64,000 nucleotides of DNA, from assembly GCF_003051055.1 (NCBI RefSeq), contig NZ_QAON01000004.1:124001-188000 (forward strand), read 5' to 3'. The notes beneath the pieces were generated by a model, which saw only the letters and a list, made by a program, of their open reading frames with translations, was not told the origin of the DNA and did not search any database. A program made the position numbers and the translations under genes. The DNA comes from Agitococcus lubricus. Lineage in GTDB: Bacteria; Pseudomonadota; Gammaproteobacteria; Pseudomonadales; Moraxellaceae. Positions 29,256-40,551 of the stretch are shown one piece after another; position 1 is the first letter of the stretch, and each line of letters opens with the position of its first letter.

Positions 29256-30260
29256 TTAGCGGCTACGATAGGCAAAACGATCGTCAGCACGCAAGCTAGC
29301 TGGAGGCCAGTTATCTAAACGCATACCCAACGACAGGCCTTTGGAAGCCAGCACATCTTTAATTTCGGTCAATGATTTTTTACCCAAGTTTGGCGTCTTG
29401 AGCAGTTCAACTTCAGTACGTTGAACCAAATCACCGATATAATAAATATTTTCAGCTTTGAGACAGTTAGCGGAGCGAACAGTCAACTCTAAATCATCCA
29501 CAGGACGCAATAAGATTGGGTCTACTGTTTCTGGTTCAGCTTTAGCTACAGGTTGATGATCTTTTTGTAAATCAACAAACACTGCAATTTGTTGCTGGAG
29601 AATAGTCGCTGCACGACGAATAGCTTCTTCTGGCTCAATAGTGCCATTAGTTTCTAAGTCGATCACTAATTTATCGAGGTCAGTACGTTGTTCAACACGT
29701 GCACTTTCAACGACATAAGCTACACGCTTAATGGGGCTATAGCTTGCATCTAATTGTAAGCGACCGATTGGACGAGTTTCGCCTTCAGCATAACGCGCAT
29801 CAACGGGCTCATAGCCACGGCCACGCGCCACTTTCAGCTTCATCTTTAAGTGACCATTGTTACCCAATGTTGCAATGTGGTGTTCTGGATTCACCAACTC
29901 AACATTGTGCGGCAAACTTAAGTCTGCTGCTGTCACAACACCTGGACCTTTAAAATCTACGGTCAATACAGCTTCATTTTGCTCAAACAACTTAATTGCC
30001 AAACCCTTCAAGTTTAACAATAATTCAATGATGTCTTCTTGCAAACCTTCGAGTGTACTGTACTCGTGATCCACACCTTCGATTTCTGCTTCAACTACCG
30101 CTGCACCAGGCAACGAAGATAACAAAATGCGACGCAAGGCATTACCAAGCGTATGACCGAAGCCGCGTTCAAGCGGCTCCAAAATCACTTTGGCGTGGGT
30201 TGCACTGAATGCATTAACTGCAATGGTGCGAGGAGTTAAAAACTCATTGGTGCGCGTCAT
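29256..30260 (-). CDS. rpoA: RNA polymerase alpha subunit
   Basis: Alpha dimerises to start RNA polymerase assembly and contacts activators and UP elements. The N-terminal domain shows [22 protein letters not shown]. The C-terminal domain keeps [12 protein letters not shown], with the DNA-contacting arginine, and [15 protein letters not shown]. The ATG at 30260 is chosen because GAGGTGG lies about six bases upstream. A GTG at 30281 would add seven residues. The 334-residue product matches E. coli (329). Confidence 0.97.
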   Translation of the reverse strand: MTRTNEFLTPRTIAVNAFSATHAKVILEPLERGFGHTLGNALRRILLSSLPGAAVVEAEIEGVDHEYSTLEGLQEDIIELLLNLKGLAIKLFEQNEAVLTVDFKGPGVVTAADLSLPHNVELVNPEHHIATLGNNGHLKMKLKVARGRGYEPVDARYAEGETRPIGRLQLDASYSPIKRVAYVVESARVEQRTDLDKLVIDLETNGTIEPEEAIRRAATILQQQIAVFVDLQKDHQPVAKAEPETVDPILLRPVDDLELTVRSANCLKAENIYYIGDLVQRTEVELLKTPNLGKKSLTEIKDVLASKGLSLGMRLDNWPPASLRADDRFAYRSR

Positions 30261-30305
30261 GGAATGCCACCTCAAAACCACTCAAAACTGAGTCAGGTTA
30301 AAACC

Positions 30306-30929
30306 TTACTTAGAGTACAACTCAACAATCAAGCTTTCATTGATTTCAGCTGGAAGATCAGCACGCTCAGGCAATGCCTTGAATGTACCTTCCATTTTAC
30401 TGTGATCAACATCTAACCAAGAAGGTGTACCGCGTTGGCCAGCTAATTCAATTGCACTCTTAATGCGTAATTGATTCTTAGCCTTTTCATACACAGCAAC
30501 CACATCACCTGGTTGTACTTGCATAGAAGCGATATTTACGCGACGACCATTTAAGGTAATCGAACGATGGCTAACCAATTGACGTGCTTCGGAGCGAGTT
30601 GCACCAAAGCCCATACGGTATACCACGTTATCTAAACGGCTTTCTAAAAGTTGCAATAAGTTTTCACCTGTTGCACCCTTTAAGCGAGCTGCTTCTTTGT
30701 AATAATTGCTGAACTGACGCTCAAGAACACCATAAATACGGCGAACTTTTTGTTTTTCACGCAACTGAGTACCGTAATCGGACAACTTACCTTTACGAGA
30801 AGCACCGTGTACGCCAGGTGGTGTGTCAATTTTACATTTAGAGTCTAACGCACGAACGCCAGACTTCAGCATCAAATCCGTGCCTTCGCGACGGGAGAGC
30901 TTGCACTTAGGACCAATATAACGTGCCAT
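30306..30929 (-). CDS. rpsD: 30S ribosomal protein uS4
   Basis: The 207-residue primary 16S-binding protein begins [16 protein letters not shown] and contains the S4 RNA-binding domain ([31 protein letters not shown]). Only two cysteines remain in the N-terminal region, so this is the zinc-free form. In E. coli S4 represses the alpha operon by binding its leader near rpsM. It lies between rpsK and rpoA. Confidence 0.98.
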   Translation of the reverse strand: MARYIGPKCKLSRREGTDLMLKSGVRALDSKCKIDTPPGVHGASRKGKLSDYGTQLREKQKVRRIYGVLERQFSNYYKEAARLKGATGENLLQLLESRLDNVVYRMGFGATRSEARQLVSHRSITLNGRRVNIASMQVQPGDVVAVYEKAKNQLRIKSAIELAGQRGTPSWLDVDHSKMEGTFKALPERADLPAEINESLIVELYSK

Positions 30930-30944
30930 TCTTCAAGTCTCCTG

Positions 30945-31334
30945 TTACACGCGACGTTTTTTAGGAGGACGACAGCCATTATGAGGAATTGGCGTCACGT
31001 CGGTAATACTGTTGATTTTATAACCAACTGAATTTAATGCACGAACCGCGGATTCACGACCAGGACCCGGACCTTTTACGAGCACGTCTAAGTTTTTTAG
31101 ACCGTATTCTTGTGCAGCCTTACCAGCAACTTCAGCAGCTACCTGTGCGGCAAAGGGAGTCGATTTACGCGAACCACGGAAGCCCTGACCACCGCTAGTG
31201 GCCCAGGCCAGTGCATTACCTTGACGATCGGTAATTGTCACAATGGTGTTATTAAAAGAAGCGTGAATATGCGCCATACCTTCAGAAACGGTGCGATTGA
31301 CCTTTTTCCGATTGCGCTGATTGTCTTTTGCCAT
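30945..31334 (-). CDS. rpsK: 30S ribosomal protein uS11
   Basis: The 129-residue platform protein contains [29 protein letters not shown] and [15 protein letters not shown], and ends in [18 protein letters not shown], the invariant C-terminus of uS11. It is placed 22 bases after rpsM and 15 before rpsD. Length equals that of E. coli. Confidence 0.98.
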   Translation of the reverse strand: MAKDNQRNRKKVNRTVSEGMAHIHASFNNTIVTITDRQGNALAWATSGGQGFRGSRKSTPFAAQVAAEVAGKAAQEYGLKNLDVLVKGPGPGRESAVRALNSVGYKINSITDVTPIPHNGCRPPKKRRV

Positions 31335-31356
31335 CTTTTAGCTTCCGAGGGGCTAA

Positions 31357-31713
31357 TTACTTTTTAATTGCCTTACGTGGGCCTTTACGCGTACGAGCAT
31401 TAGTTTTCGTACGTTGACCACGGACAGGCAAACCACGACGATGACGTAAACCGCGGTAGCAGCCTAAGTCCATCAATCGTTTGATGTTCATCGAGATTTC
31501 ACGACGCAAATCACCTTCAGTTGGTAACTTGGCCACTTCAGCACGAAGTGCATCTAATTGGCTATCTGATAAATCTTTGATTTTTGTTGCTGGTGCAATA
31601 CCTACAGCTGCTAAGATTTTAGCGGAAGTAGTACGACCAATACCAAAAATATAAGTTAACGAGATAACCGCGTGTTTGTTATCTGGAATATTAACGCCGG
31701 CTATACGAGCCAT
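31357..31713 (-). CDS. rpsM: 30S ribosomal protein uS13
   Basis: The 118-residue head protein contacts tRNA and bridges to the 50S subunit. [24 protein letters not shown] and [25 protein letters not shown] are diagnostic. It is the first large gene of the alpha operon, after rpmJ, where S4 autoregulation acts in E. coli. Confidence 0.98.
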   Translation of the reverse strand: MARIAGVNIPDNKHAVISLTYIFGIGRTTSAKILAAVGIAPATKIKDLSDSQLDALRAEVAKLPTEGDLRREISMNIKRLMDLGCYRGLRHRRGLPVRGQRTKTNARTRKGPRKAIKK

Positions 31714-31808
31714 TCACTTATTCTCCACAGAAAGCGGTTGCGATAATCCGCCAAGCCGCGAAAGGGCGCGATTGTATCGCCACAGCTTGCGGAAATCAAC
31801 AGCGAAGT

Positions 31809-31925
31809 TTAACCTTGACGCTGTTTGTGGCGGGGTTCCGCGCTACAAATAACGCGGATTGTGCCATTGCGGCGTACAACTTTGCAGCTACCGCAAATTT
31901 TTTTGACTGAAGCACGAACTTTCAT
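31809..31925 (-). CDS. rpmJ: 50S ribosomal protein bL36
   Basis: This 38-residue protein begins [19 protein letters not shown]. It keeps the zinc ligands C11, C14, C27 and H33, so it is the zinc-binding (C+) form. It is expected between secY and rpsM and is found there. It starts with ATG at 31925 and ends with TAA at 31809-31811. Confidence 0.97.
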   Translation of the reverse strand: MKVRASVKKICGSCKVVRRNGTIRVICSAEPRHKQRQG

Positions 31926-31978
31926 AATACACCTACTTAAATCAACACAAATCTTAAGTGTTTGATAATCAAAAGATA

Positions 31979-33316
31979 TTACTTAAGATTGGCTTTTTTC
32001 ATCAGTGAGCCATACTGATGTGACATTAAATGTGCCTGTACTTGAGACATAAAATCCATCACTACTACTACAACGATTAGCAATGATGTACCGCCCAAAT
32101 AAAAAGGCACATTAAACGCAACTTGTAACAACATCGGCAACAAACAGACCGCTGTAATATACAACGCCCCTACCAATGTTAAGCGCGCTAATACACTATC
32201 AATGTATTTTGCTGTCTGTTCTCCTGGACGAATACCAGGAATATAGGCACCAGAGCGCTTCAAATTATCTGCTACGTCTTTAGGGTTAAACATCAACGCC
32301 GTGTAGAAATAGCAGAAGAAAATAATCAAAATTGCAAACAACAACAAATACAAAGGCTGACCTGGTGACAAGACCAGGGTAATATCCTGAATAATACGTT
32401 GCGTTGTCGTCGGATTCGGCGACTGAGCAAACCACTGACCAATACTGGCAGGGAACAACAACAAAGAGCTTGCAAAAATTGCAGGAATAACACCTGCCAT
32501 ATTAATTTTTAATGGTAAGTGACTTTGTTGGGCTGCATATAAACGACGGCCTTGTTGGCGTTGCGCATAATTAACCGTAATGCGACGCTGGCCGCGCTCC
32601 ATAAATACAACGGCACCCACCACGACAACTGCCAACAAAAACAAGATTAACAAGCCCAACATGCTCATTTCACCTTGACGTGTCGACTCTAAGGACATAC
32701 CAATCGCTGAAGGAATGCCTGCAACAATACCTGCGAAGATGAGCATGGAAATACCATTGCCAATACCACGTTCGGTAATTTGTTCACCTAACCACATTAA
32801 AAATACGGTACCTGCCACCAAACTGACAACGGCGGGCACATAAAATGCTAAACCTGTGGTGAGTGTGATACCCTGACTAAGCAAGCCAGAACACATCCCT
32901 ACCGCTTGGACAAAACCTAAAATAACTGTACCGTATCTAGTATATTGATTAATTTTACGACGGCCTGCCTCCCCTTCCTTCTTTAATGCTTCAAGCTGAG
33001 GACTGATAGTTGTCATCAACTGCATAATAATGGAAGCAGAAATATAAGGCATAATTCCTAGAGCTAAGATAGACATACGCTCTAAGGCACCGCCCGAAAA
33101 CATATTAAATAAACTTAAAATCGTATCTTTATTTTGTTCAAATAACTGCGCCAGTTTCGCAGGGTTAATTCCTGGAACTGGCACATGGGCTCCTAGGCGG
33201 AATACCACTAAAGCGACAAACAAAAATATGATACGTCCCCAAAGCTCACTTAAGCCTTGACGCATACCAGGCGACTGCATAGCCGCACGTGCTGCCTCAT
33301 TACGGGTATTTGCCAT
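31979..33316 (-). CDS. secY: Protein translocase channel SecY
   Basis: SecY forms the protein-conducting channel of the inner membrane with SecE (encoded at 59376) and SecG. The 445-residue protein has ten hydrophobic helices. The plug region [22 protein letters not shown] and the cytosolic loop [16 protein letters not shown] are clear, as is [10 protein letters not shown] in the C-terminal half. It lies five bases after rplO, within the spc operon. Confidence 0.98.
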   Translation of the reverse strand: MANTRNEAARAAMQSPGMRQGLSELWGRIIFLFVALVVFRLGAHVPVPGINPAKLAQLFEQNKDTILSLFNMFSGGALERMSILALGIMPYISASIIMQLMTTISPQLEALKKEGEAGRRKINQYTRYGTVILGFVQAVGMCSGLLSQGITLTTGLAFYVPAVVSLVAGTVFLMWLGEQITERGIGNGISMLIFAGIVAGIPSAIGMSLESTRQGEMSMLGLLILFLLAVVVVGAVVFMERGQRRITVNYAQRQQGRRLYAAQQSHLPLKINMAGVIPAIFASSLLLFPASIGQWFAQSPNPTTTQRIIQDITLVLSPGQPLYLLLFAILIIFFCYFYTALMFNPKDVADNLKRSGAYIPGIRPGEQTAKYIDSVLARLTLVGALYITAVCLLPMLLQVAFNVPFYLGGTSLLIVVVVVMDFMSQVQAHLMSHQYGSLMKKANLK

Positions 33317-33321
33317 TCGGA

Positions 33322-33756
33322 TTATTCCTCAACTTTACCGCCAGCAGCTTCGATTGCAGCACGTGCGCCTTTAGTAACGACAACACCTTTAACGGTGACT
33401 GCACGACCAATTTCACCCGAAAGGATGATACGGGCACGCACCATGTCTTTACGAACGACATTTGCTGCTTTCAAAGAAGCCAAAGTCACTTCTTCACCTT
33501 CAACATAAGCCAATTCAGATAAACGCACTTCGGCTGTTACCTGAGACTTTAAGGAAGTGAAGCCAAACTTTGGCAAACGACGATAAATTGGCATTTGACC
33601 GCCTTCGAAACCGGGACGAATACCGCCGCCAGAACGAGAGGTTTGGCCTTTAACACCACGACCACCTGTCTTACCTAGGCCAGAGCCAATACCACGACCT
33701 AAGCGTTTACCTGCAAACTTAGAGCCTTCAGCAGGACTTAATTCATTTAAGCGCAT
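33322..33756 (-). CDS. rplO: 50S ribosomal protein uL15
   Basis: The 144-residue protein has the glycine/arginine-rich N-terminus [18 protein letters not shown] that threads into 23S rRNA, and [20 protein letters not shown]. Length equals that of E. coli. It stands between rpmD and secY in the normal order. Confidence 0.98.
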   Translation of the reverse strand: MRLNELSPAEGSKFAGKRLGRGIGSGLGKTGGRGVKGQTSRSGGGIRPGFEGGQMPIYRRLPKFGFTSLKSQVTAEVRLSELAYVEGEEVTLASLKAANVVRKDMVRARIILSGEIGRAVTVKGVVVTKGARAAIEAAGGKVEE

Positions 33757-33760
33757 GGGT

Positions 33761-33943
33761 TTACTCTCCCACTTTCACAAGATAATACACCTTGTTAATC
33801 ATGCCACGGTTAGAAGGTGTGTCTAACACTTCTACGGTATGACCAATACGACGTAAGCCTAAACCTTGTAAGCAAAGCTTGTGGTTTTTTAACTTATGCG
33901 CACTGGAGCGAATTTGCGTAACTTTAATAGTTGCTTGGGTCAT
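33761..33943 (-). CDS. rpmD: 50S ribosomal protein uL30
   Basis: The 60-residue protein contains [17 protein letters not shown] and [16 protein letters not shown], typical of uL30, which binds 5S-proximal 23S rRNA. It is four bases from both rpsE and rplO. Confidence 0.97.
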   Translation of the reverse strand: MTQATIKVTQIRSSAHKLKNHKLCLQGLGLRRIGHTVEVLDTPSNRGMINKVYYLVKVGE

Positions 33944-33947
33944 GATC

Positions 33948-34445
33948 TTACCCCAGAATTTCTTCTACAGTTTTGCCGCGTTTTGCTGCAACTTGCTCTG
34001 GCGAAGACATAGATGCCAAGCCTTTGAAAGTAGCGTGAACCACGTTGTTAGCATTTGTAGAGCCGTAGCACTTAGCTAACACGTTTTGTACACCTGCAAC
34101 TTCCAATACCGCACGCATTGCACCACCGGCAATTACACCCGTACCTTCAGAGGCGGGTTGCATGTAAATACGAGAAGCACCGTGTTGAGCAATGATTTCG
34201 TGTTGTAAGGTTGTACCGTTTAATTCAACACTAATCATGTTACGACGAGCAGCTTCTAATGCTTTTTGAATAGCAGCAGGCACTTCACGGGCTTTACCAC
34301 GACCGAAACCAACTTTACCTTTACCATCGCCAACAACAGTTAATGCGGTGAACGAGAAAATACGACCACCTTTAACAACTTTAGCAACACGATTAACGGC
34401 AACGAGCTTCTCAACAAAGCCTTCGTTTTGTTCAACTTTAGCCAT
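33948..34445 (-). CDS. rpsE: 30S ribosomal protein uS5
   Basis: uS5 acts in decoding accuracy and mRNA unwinding. [21 protein letters not shown] and [14 protein letters not shown] are diagnostic. The start MAKVEQNEG at 34445 has GGAG seven bases upstream and gives 165 residues, as in E. coli (167). A longer frame reaches back into rplR and is not used. Confidence 0.97.
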   Translation of the reverse strand: MAKVEQNEGFVEKLVAVNRVAKVVKGGRIFSFTALTVVGDGKGKVGFGRGKAREVPAAIQKALEAARRNMISVELNGTTLQHEIIAQHGASRIYMQPASEGTGVIAGGAMRAVLEVAGVQNVLAKCYGSTNANNVVHATFKGLASMSSPEQVAAKRGKTVEEILG

Positions 34446-34446
34446 T

Positions 34447-34797
34447 TTAGAACTCCAAACCGCCTTCGCGGGCAGCATCAGCTAAAGCCTGAATGCGGCC
34501 ATGATATTGAAAGCCAGAACGGTCAAAAGCAACTTTGGTAACACCAGCAGCTTTAGCACGTTCAGCAACTAACAAACCTACTTTTTTAGCGGCTTCGACG
34601 TTGCCAGTAGCACCATCACGTAAACCAGCATCTAAAGTAGAGGCTTGAGCTAAGACTTTTCCACCACATGCAGAAATGACTTGAGCATAAATATGACGCG
34701 GCGTGCGGTTGACACACAGACGTACAGCACCCAACTGACGAATTTTCAAACGAGTGCTTTTGGCGCGCCGTAAGCGAGCTTCTTTCTTTTCGTTCAT
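34447..34797 (-). CDS. rplR: 50S ribosomal protein uL18
   Basis: This is the 5S rRNA-binding protein. [23 protein letters not shown] and [14 protein letters not shown] match the family. ATG at 34797 ([14 protein letters not shown]) has GAGG six bases before it. The resulting 116 residues match E. coli (117). A GTG at 34809 is the rejected alternative. Confidence 0.97.
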   Translation of the reverse strand: MNEKKEARLRRAKSTRLKIRQLGAVRLCVNRTPRHIYAQVISACGGKVLAQASTLDAGLRDGATGNVEAAKKVGLLVAERAKAAGVTKVAFDRSGFQYHGRIQALADAAREGGLEF

Positions 34798-34812
34798 GAC
34801 GAACCTCACGCG

Positions 34813-35346
34813 TTATTTCTTCTTGGCTTCCTTACGGAGAACAACTTCATCCGCATAACGTACACCCTTGCCTTTATACGGCTCTGGCGGACGGAAAGCA
34901 CGAACATTAGCAGCAACCTGACCCAACAAGGCTTTGTTGGAAGATTTCAGAATGATTTCAGTGGGTGTTGGCGTTTCAGCAGTCACACCTTCTGGCAATT
35001 CATAATCGATAGGATGAGAGAAGCCTAAAGCTAAGTTTAATACTTTACCTTTAGCGGCTGCTTTATAACCCACACCGATTAATTGCAACTTACGCTCAAA
35101 ACCAGCACTTACACCTTTAACAACGTTATTTGCTAAGGCACGGGCAGTACCTGTTTGCATCCACGCTGCTTGTGTATTTTGACGAGGTGTGAATACTAAG
35201 GTTTCACCCTCTTGTTTAGCTTCAACCAAGTTGTGAAGAGACAGTGTTAATACACCTTTGCTACCCTTCACTTGTAGGTCTTGGCCATTAAGAGTCACTT
35301 CTACCCCTTTTGGGAGAGCAACTGGAGCTTTAGCCACGCGAGACAT
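34813..35346 (-). CDS. rplF: 50S ribosomal protein uL6
   Basis: uL6 lies near the factor-binding centre. The start [17 protein letters not shown] gives 177 residues, the same as E. coli. [10 protein letters not shown] and the C-terminal [15 protein letters not shown] are diagnostic. AGGTG lies upstream of ATG 35346. Confidence 0.97.
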   Translation of the reverse strand: MSRVAKAPVALPKGVEVTLNGQDLQVKGSKGVLTLSLHNLVEAKQEGETLVFTPRQNTQAAWMQTGTARALANNVVKGVSAGFERKLQLIGVGYKAAAKGKVLNLALGFSHPIDYELPEGVTAETPTPTEIILKSSNKALLGQVAANVRAFRPPEPYKGKGVRYADEVVLRKEAKKK

Positions 35347-35357
35347 GCTTGCACCTA

Positions 35358-35741
35358 TCAAGAAACGAGAGCAATCACTTCACCACCCACACCAGCTGCA
35401 CGAGCGGCGCGATCGGTCATGATGCCTTTGTTAGTAGAAACAATCAGAATACCTAAGCCTTGTTTAATTGGCTTTAATTCATCTTTTGCTTTATAAATGC
35501 GTAAACCTGGACGGCTAACACGCTGAATTTTTTCGATAACAGGCTTACCTTCGTAGTATTTTAAGCCTAAGGTTAAGGATAACCCTTCAGCTTCTACAGA
35601 AGAAATATAACCTTCATCGAGCAATAAATTTGCAATCGCTGTTTTCAGTTTAGAAACTGGCATAGCGACGGTTTGCTTACGAGCTAATTGCGCGTTGCGA
35701 ATGCGAGTGAGCATATCGGCAACGGTATCTTGCATACTCAT
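35358..35741 (-). CDS. rpsH: 30S ribosomal protein uS8
   Basis: The 127-residue protein begins [18 protein letters not shown] and ends with [30 protein letters not shown] sequence. It binds the central domain of 16S rRNA. In E. coli it also represses the spc operon by binding near the rplE start. Order and spacing are normal. Confidence 0.98.
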   Translation of the reverse strand: MSMQDTVADMLTRIRNAQLARKQTVAMPVSKLKTAIANLLLDEGYISSVEAEGLSLTLGLKYYEGKPVIEKIQRVSRPGLRIYKAKDELKPIKQGLGILIVSTNKGIMTDRAARAAGVGGEVIALVS

Positions 35742-35753
35742 GCGTCTTTCCTC

Positions 35754-36059
35754 TTACCAGCTAGCCTTAACGACGCCTGGTACATCACCCTGCATCACAG
35801 CTTCACGTAATTTAGTACGTGCTAAACCGAACTTACGGAAATAACCGTGAGGACGACCAGTCACACCACAACGATTACGCAAACGAATTGGCGACGAGTT
35901 ACGTGGTAAAGATTGCAATTTCAACATTGCAGCCCAACGCTCTTCATCACTCAAATTAACGTTTTTAATGGTTGCTTTTAACTGCTGACGTAATTCAGCA
36001 TATTTAGCAACTGCCTTTTCGCGTTTGGCTTCGCGGTTAATCATGCTTTGTTTTGCCAT
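35754..36059 (-). CDS. rpsN: 30S ribosomal protein uS14
   Basis: The 101-residue long form lacks the zinc CxxC pairs. [15 protein letters not shown] and [21 protein letters not shown] identify it. It lies between rplE and rpsH. Confidence 0.98.
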   Translation of the reverse strand: MAKQSMINREAKREKAVAKYAELRQQLKATIKNVNLSDEERWAAMLKLQSLPRNSSPIRLRNRCGVTGRPHGYFRKFGLARTKLREAVMQGDVPGVVKASW

Positions 36060-36068
36060 GGCGCGTTC

Positions 36069-36605
36069 TCACTTAAATGGGAAACCGAAAGCACGCAGTA
36101 ACGCACGACCTTGATCGTCGGTAGCCGCTGTGGTGGTAATGGTAATATCTAAACCACGGATTTGACTGATTTTGTCAAAGTCAATTTCGGGGAACACGAT
36201 TTGTTCTTTGATGCCCATGCTGTAATTACCACGGCCATCAAATGCTTTGGGGCTAAAACCGCGGAAGTCACGAATACGTGGAATCGTAATAAAAATCAAA
36301 CGATCCAAAAATTCGTACATACGGTCGCCACGCAATGTCACTTTGCAACCAATTGGCCAGCCTTCACGAATCTTAAAGCCTGCAATTGATTTACGTGCGA
36401 GAGTAATAGCGGGTTTCTGGCCAGAAATCAGCTGCATATCGGCCACGGCACCATCAAGCATCTTTTTATCTTGCGCGGCACCGCCCACTCCCATATTCAG
36501 AGTAATTTTTGTGATGCGAGGGACTTGCATCACATTCTCAAGACCTAACTCTTCTTTTAATTTAAGAGCTAGTTCATTTTTGTACACGCCTCTTAGTCTG
36601 GCCAT
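36069..36605 (-). CDS. rplE: 50S ribosomal protein uL5
   Basis: The 178-residue 5S rRNA-binding protein contacts P-site tRNA and helps form bridge B1b. [35 protein letters not shown] and [16 protein letters not shown] are diagnostic. Length is one residue off E. coli. Its start region is the usual target of S8 autoregulation. Confidence 0.98.
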   Translation of the reverse strand: MARLRGVYKNELALKLKEELGLENVMQVPRITKITLNMGVGGAAQDKKMLDGAVADMQLISGQKPAITLARKSIAGFKIREGWPIGCKVTLRGDRMYEFLDRLIFITIPRIRDFRGFSPKAFDGRGNYSMGIKEQIVFPEIDFDKISQIRGLDITITTTAATDDQGRALLRAFGFPFK

Positions 36606-36619
36606 GTCAAACCAACCTA

Positions 36620-36937
36620 TTACTTAGCGTTGATCACAGCGCCGTTAGACTTGAAAACACGAACTTTTGTGCCATCTTCTAACAACTTGTAACCGACGCG
36701 ATCTGCTTTTTGTGTCTCAGGATTCACAATAGCAACATTAGAGATTGCTAAAGCGGCTTCTTTTTCAACGATACCACCTTGGGTGCCACGAGCCGGATTC
36801 GGCTTAACGTGTTTTTTAACCAAGTTGATACCGCCTACAGTGACACGTTCATCAGCAACGGACACCACAGTGCCACGTTTGCCTTTATCTTTACCAGTGA
36901 TGACGACAACTTCGTCACCTTTTTTAATCTTTGCCAT
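36620..36937 (-). CDS. rplX: 50S ribosomal protein uL24
   Basis: This early-assembly protein has the KOW motif in [20 protein letters not shown], and [13 protein letters not shown] and [17 protein letters not shown]. The ATG at 36937 gives 105 residues (E. coli 104). A GTG three codons earlier lies inside the ribosome-site region and is not preferred. Confidence 0.97.
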   Translation of the reverse strand: MAKIKKGDEVVVITGKDKGKRGTVVSVADERVTVGGINLVKKHVKPNPARGTQGGIVEKEAALAISNVAIVNPETQKADRVGYKLLEDGTKVRVFKSNGAVINAK

Positions 36938-36948
36938 GAGTCCCACCC

Positions 36949-37317
36949 TTACAGCACTTCAGGTGCCAGCGAGATGATTTTCATGAATTGCTCAGTACGC
37001 AATTCGCGAGTTACCGGCCCGAAAATACGGGTAGCGATGGGGGCTTTTTGGTTATTCAGCAACACCGCAGCATTGTCATCAAAACGGATTAACGAACCGT
37101 CTGGACGGCGAATACCAAATTTGGTACGCACAACCACAGCGTTCATTACATCACCTTTCTTAACCTTGCCACGAGGAATTGCTTCCTTGACCGTGACCTT
37201 GATAATATCGCCCACTGTAGCGTAACGACGATGAGAGCCGCCCAGTACTTTGATGCACTGTACGCGACGCGCGCCACTGTTATCTGCTACTTCGAGCATC
37301 GTTTCGGTCTGAATCAT
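36949..37317 (-). CDS. rplN: 50S ribosomal protein uL14
   Basis: The 122-residue protein contains [29 protein letters not shown] sequence and [10 protein letters not shown] near the C-terminus. It forms an intersubunit bridge with 16S helix 14. It is the first gene of the spc operon. A promoter-like pair lies 44-72 bases before it. Confidence 0.98.
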   Translation of the reverse strand: MIQTETMLEVADNSGARRVQCIKVLGGSHRRYATVGDIIKVTVKEAIPRGKVKKGDVMNAVVVRTKFGIRRPDGSLIRFDDNAAVLLNNQKAPIATRIFGPVTRELRTEQFMKIISLAPEVL

Positions 37318-37360
37318 TGCTCTACTCCAAACCTAGAGAACCCCATGCGAAGGGGCGCTA

Positions 37361-37389
37361 ATGCTACCCAATATTGCACAGGGATACAA
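37361..37389 (-). promoter_or_regulatory. Candidate spc operon promoter
   Basis: On the minus strand TTGTAT (37389-37384) and TAGCAT (37366-37361) are 17 bases apart and are followed by TAGCGCCCC. In E. coli the spc promoter occupies the same place, between rpsQ and rplN. Confidence 0.5.
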
Positions 37390-37413
37390 GTAAAAATCAG
37401 CTTATTTAGAATA

Positions 37414-37437
37414 TAGGCAGAATAATTTTTCTGCCTA
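37414..37437 (-). other. Perfect hairpin at the S10/spc junction
   Basis: TAGGCAGAA (37414-37422) and TTCTGCCTA (37429-37437) form a 9-base perfect stem with a 6-base loop, 11 bases after the rpsQ stop. On the minus strand no T-run follows, so it is more likely a processing or 3'-end stabilising element of the S10 transcript than a full terminator. Confidence 0.5.
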
Positions 37438-37447
37438 GCGTTCCAAG

Positions 37448-37708
37448 TTATTGTACCGATTCAACCACAGCGACCAAAGTCCAAGTCTTAGTCTTGGAAA
37501 TTGGACGACATTCTGCGATGGTAACAATATCGCCTTCTTGACACACATTGTTTTCATCATGTGCGTGCAACTTGGTGGAGCGACGAATGTACTTACCGTA
37601 CTTCGGATGTTTGACGAGACGCTCAATCAACACAGTAATGGACTTATCCATCTTGTTGCTGATGACTTTACCAGTCAATGTCCGTTGGGTTTTGGTCTGC
37701 TCTGTCAT
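37448..37708 (-). CDS. rpsQ: 30S ribosomal protein uS17
   Basis: The primary 16S-binding protein shows [29 protein letters not shown] and [18 protein letters not shown] motifs. ATG 37708 has AAGGTGG five bases upstream and gives 86 residues, against 84 in E. coli. A GTG at 37717 would overlap rpmC and is rejected. Confidence 0.97.
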   Translation of the reverse strand: MTEQTKTQRTLTGKVISNKMDKSITVLIERLVKHPKYGKYIRRSTKLHAHDENNVCQEGDIVTIAECRPISKTKTWTLVAVVESVQ

Positions 37709-37709
37709 C

Positions 37710-37901
37710 TCAGCCACCTTGTTTTTCTGTCAAGACTGTTTTGATACGGGCGATATCTTTACGAACCTGCCCTACCTGATGCGTCTTGGCGAGTTGGCCA
37801 GTTGCTTTCGCCATACGCAGCTTAAATTGCTGCAACTGGAGGCCATCAAGCTCAGTCTTGAGTTCCTCGACAGTCTTTTGACGTAATTCTGTTGCTTTCA
37901 T
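37710..37901 (-). CDS. rpmC: 50S ribosomal protein uL29
   Basis: This is a 63-residue helical-hairpin protein at the exit tunnel. [14 protein letters not shown] and [19 protein letters not shown] match uL29. Its first base overlaps the last base of rplP, which suggests translational coupling. Confidence 0.97.
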   Translation of the reverse strand: MKATELRQKTVEELKTELDGLQLQQFKLRMAKATGQLAKTHQVGQVRKDIARIKTVLTEKQGG

Positions 37902-38314
37902 TACATCACCGTCCGCGTCACGATGGTTGTTTTTACAGGTAATTTAGCAGCAGCCAACGCAAATGCTTGACGCGCTAATTCCTCAGAAACACCTTCGATT
38001 TCATAGAGGATCTTACCTGGTTGAATTTCGGCAACCCAATATTCAACATTACCTTTACCGTTACCCATACGAACTTCTAAGGGTTTTTCGGTAATTGGCT
38101 TGTCTGGGAAGACACGAATCCAGATTTTACCGCCACGCTTCACACGACGAGTAATCGTACGACGCGCTGCTTCAATTTGACGGGCAGTAATACGACCACG
38201 CTCAAGGGATTTTAACGCGATGCTACCAAAAGCAACGGTACTACCACGATGAGCTAAACCTGTATTACGGCCTTTATGAACCTTACGGAACTTAGTACGT
38301 TTAGGCTGTAACAT
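37901..38314 (-). CDS. rplP: 50S ribosomal protein uL16
   Basis: The 137-residue protein helps shape the A-site tRNA and peptidyl-transferase region. [39 protein letters not shown] and [14 protein letters not shown] are diagnostic. The arginine modified by YcfD in E. coli lies in a conserved stretch here as well. Confidence 0.98.
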   Translation of the reverse strand: MLQPKRTKFRKVHKGRNTGLAHRGSTVAFGSIALKSLERGRITARQIEAARRTITRRVKRGGKIWIRVFPDKPITEKPLEVRMGNGKGNVEYWVAEIQPGKILYEIEGVSEELARQAFALAAAKLPVKTTIVTRTVM

Positions 38315-38319
38315 GACTA

Positions 38320-39063
38320 TTACCCTCTTGCTTCCGCGTTGCGACCGCCGCGACCACCGCGATCTTCACGGTCACTACGCTTTTTAGCGGGTTTAGCTTC
38401 TTCTACAGGTGCAGGTTGCATTGCTTGCGCCATACCGCCCAAAATTTCACCTTTGAAGATCCAAACTTTCACGCCAATACAGCCATAGGTTGTTTCGGCA
38501 CGCATGATGGAATAATCGATGTCGGCACGTAAAGTATGTAAAGGCACACGACCTTCACGGTACCATTCAGAACGTGCAATCTCTGCACCACCTAAACGGC
38601 CTGATACTTCAACTTTGATACCTTTGGCACCTGCACGCATCGTGTTTTGCACAGCACGTTTCATCGCACGACGGAACATCACGCGCTTTTCTAACTGTGC
38701 AGCAATGCTTTCTGCCACTAAACGTGCATCTAAGTCTGGTTTACGAATTTCATCAATGTTGATTTGAACTGGCGTCTTCATCAACTTCGATACTTCGCGA
38801 CCTAAACGCTCAACATCTTCACCTTTTTTACCGATGATGATGCCTGGACGTGCTGTACTGATAGTAATACGAGCTGTCTCAGATGGACGTTCAATCAAAA
38901 TACGGCTTACCGCAGCGCTCTTGAGCTTGTTATACAAATACTCACGAACAGCTAAGTCAGTAAGCAAAAAATCAGCATAGTTTTTTGGACTAGCATACCA
39001 GTTGGCATTATGACGCTTGATCACACCAAGACGAATGCCTATTGGATGAACTTTTTGACCCAT
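38320..39063 (-). CDS. rpsC: 30S ribosomal protein uS3
   Basis: uS3 lines the mRNA entry site and helps helicase activity. The start [14 protein letters not shown] at 39063 is invariant in the family; the upstream in-frame extension overlaps rplV and is excluded. A KH domain appears as [16 protein letters not shown]. The 247 residues end with a charged, arginine/glycine-rich tail. Confidence 0.97.
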   Translation of the reverse strand: MGQKVHPIGIRLGVIKRHNANWYASPKNYADFLLTDLAVREYLYNKLKSAAVSRILIERPSETARITISTARPGIIIGKKGEDVERLGREVSKLMKTPVQINIDEIRKPDLDARLVAESIAAQLEKRVMFRRAMKRAVQNTMRAGAKGIKVEVSGRLGGAEIARSEWYREGRVPLHTLRADIDYSIMRAETTYGCIGVKVWIFKGEILGGMAQAMQPAPVEEAKPAKKRSDREDRGGRGGRNAEARG

Positions 39064-39076
39064 TTCCCGACCCCAC

Positions 39077-39406
39077 TTATTCCGCGACTTTGACGGTGAT
39101 ATGGCAAGTACGTTTACTGATACGATCAGCACGGCCTTTAGCACGTGGCATGATACGTTTCAACGTAATACCTTCATCAACAAAGATCGTGGCGACTTTG
39201 AGCTCATCCACGTCAGCCCCATTGTTATGCTCGGCGTTAGCAATCGCTGACTCGAGTACTTTCTTAACAAAATGGGCTGCTTTTTTGGTGCTGAATTCTA
39301 AAGTATTCAGCGCTTGCCCCACTGGCATACCACGCACCAGATCAGCCACTAAACGAGCTTTCTGGGCAGAGATTGGTGCGCCGCGAAGTTTAGCAACAGC
39401 TTCCAT
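39077..39406 (-). CDS. rplV: 50S ribosomal protein uL22
   Basis: The 109-residue protein has a beta-hairpin that reaches into the exit tunnel. [17 protein letters not shown] and [20 protein letters not shown] are diagnostic. The tunnel-tip residues show none of the deletions linked to macrolide resistance in E. coli, as far as I can judge by eye. Confidence 0.97.
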   Translation of the reverse strand: MEAVAKLRGAPISAQKARLVADLVRGMPVGQALNTLEFSTKKAAHFVKKVLESAIANAEHNNGADVDELKVATIFVDEGITLKRIMPRAKGRADRISKRTCHITVKVAE

Positions 39407-39416
39407 TACTCACCCC

Positions 39417-39692
39417 TTAGCGTTTGGCTTTCTTGTCAACACCGTGACCGCGATAAGTGCGGGTGGGTGCGAACTCGCCGAGTTTATGGCCAACCATATG
39501 CTCGGAAATTAATACTGGCACATGCTGACGACCGTTATGGACAGCGATGGTTAGACTAACCATTTCTGGCAAAATCATTGACCGACGCGACCAAGTTTTG
39601 ATCGGCTTTCTGGAGTTCGAAGCAATAGCAGCTTCAACTTTCGCAAAAAGATGCGTATCTACAAACGGGCCTTTCTTAAGTGAACGAGGCAC
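39417..39692 (-). CDS. rpsS: 30S ribosomal protein uS19
   Basis: The 91-residue head protein begins [15 protein letters not shown] and contains [13 protein letters not shown] and [15 protein letters not shown]. It lies between rplB and rplV in the standard S10 order. Confidence 0.98.
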   Translation of the reverse strand: MPRSLKKGPFVDTHLFAKVEAAIASNSRKPIKTWSRRSMILPEMVSLTIAVHNGRQHVPVLISEHMVGHKLGEFAPTRTYRGHGVDKKAKR

Positions 39693-39711
39693 AGTTAGTC
39701 TCCTCTTCCTA

Positions 39712-40536
39712 TTACTTGACGCGACGATCGCGAACGATCATATTAGTCGTACGCTTATTACTACGAGTTTTGTAACCCTTGGTCTGCACGCCCCACGGAG
39801 TGGTTGGATGCTTACCAAATGTACGTCCCTCACCACCACCGTGCGGATGGTCAACTGGGTTCATCGCAGTACCACGAACAGTCGGACGAACACCGCGCCA
39901 ACGACTAGCACCAGCTTTACCTAAAGAGCGTAAGCTGTGTTCGGCGTTGGACACTTCACCAAACGTTGCACGACAGTCAACGTGTACTTTACGCATTTCA
40001 CCAGAGCGCAAGCGCACAATAGCATAAGCACCGTCACGACCTAACAACTGTACAGAAGTACCAGCAGCACGAGCTAATTGAGCGCCCTTGCCTACTTTTA
40101 ATTCGATACAGTGTAAAGTTGCACCAAGTGGCATATTACGTAAAGGTAATGTATTACCTACTTTGATTGGGGCGTCATCACCTGATTGAACAGGATCACC
40201 CACTTTTAAGCCTTTAGGAGCAATGATATAACGACGCTCACCATCAGCATATTTTAACAAAGCAATATTAGCAGAACGGTTTGGATCGTACTCTAAACGC
40301 TCAACAACCGAAGGCACGCCATCTTTGTTACGCTTAAAGTCAATCACACGGTATAACTGCTTGTGACCACCACCGATATGACGGGTAGTGATATGACCAT
40401 TGTTATTACGGCCACCTGTTTTCTTTTTGCTTTCGACTAAAGGTGCGTAAGGGCGACCTTTATAAAGGTCAGGATTAACGACCTTCTCAACAAAACGACG
40501 ACCTGGTGACGTTGGTTTACATTTTACAATTGGCAT
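39712..40536 (-). CDS. rplB: 50S ribosomal protein uL2
   Basis: The 274-residue protein is needed for subunit joining and peptidyl transfer. [33 protein letters not shown] and the C-terminal [18 protein letters not shown] with the functional histidine are all present. Confidence 0.98.
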   Translation of the reverse strand: MPIVKCKPTSPGRRFVEKVVNPDLYKGRPYAPLVESKKKTGGRNNNGHITTRHIGGGHKQLYRVIDFKRNKDGVPSVVERLEYDPNRSANIALLKYADGERRYIIAPKGLKVGDPVQSGDDAPIKVGNTLPLRNMPLGATLHCIELKVGKGAQLARAAGTSVQLLGRDGAYAIVRLRSGEMRKVHVDCRATFGEVSNAEHSLRSLGKAGASRWRGVRPTVRGTAMNPVDHPHGGGEGRTFGKHPTTPWGVQTKGYKTRSNKRTTNMIVRDRRVK

Positions 40537-40551
40537 AACGCATCCTCACCT

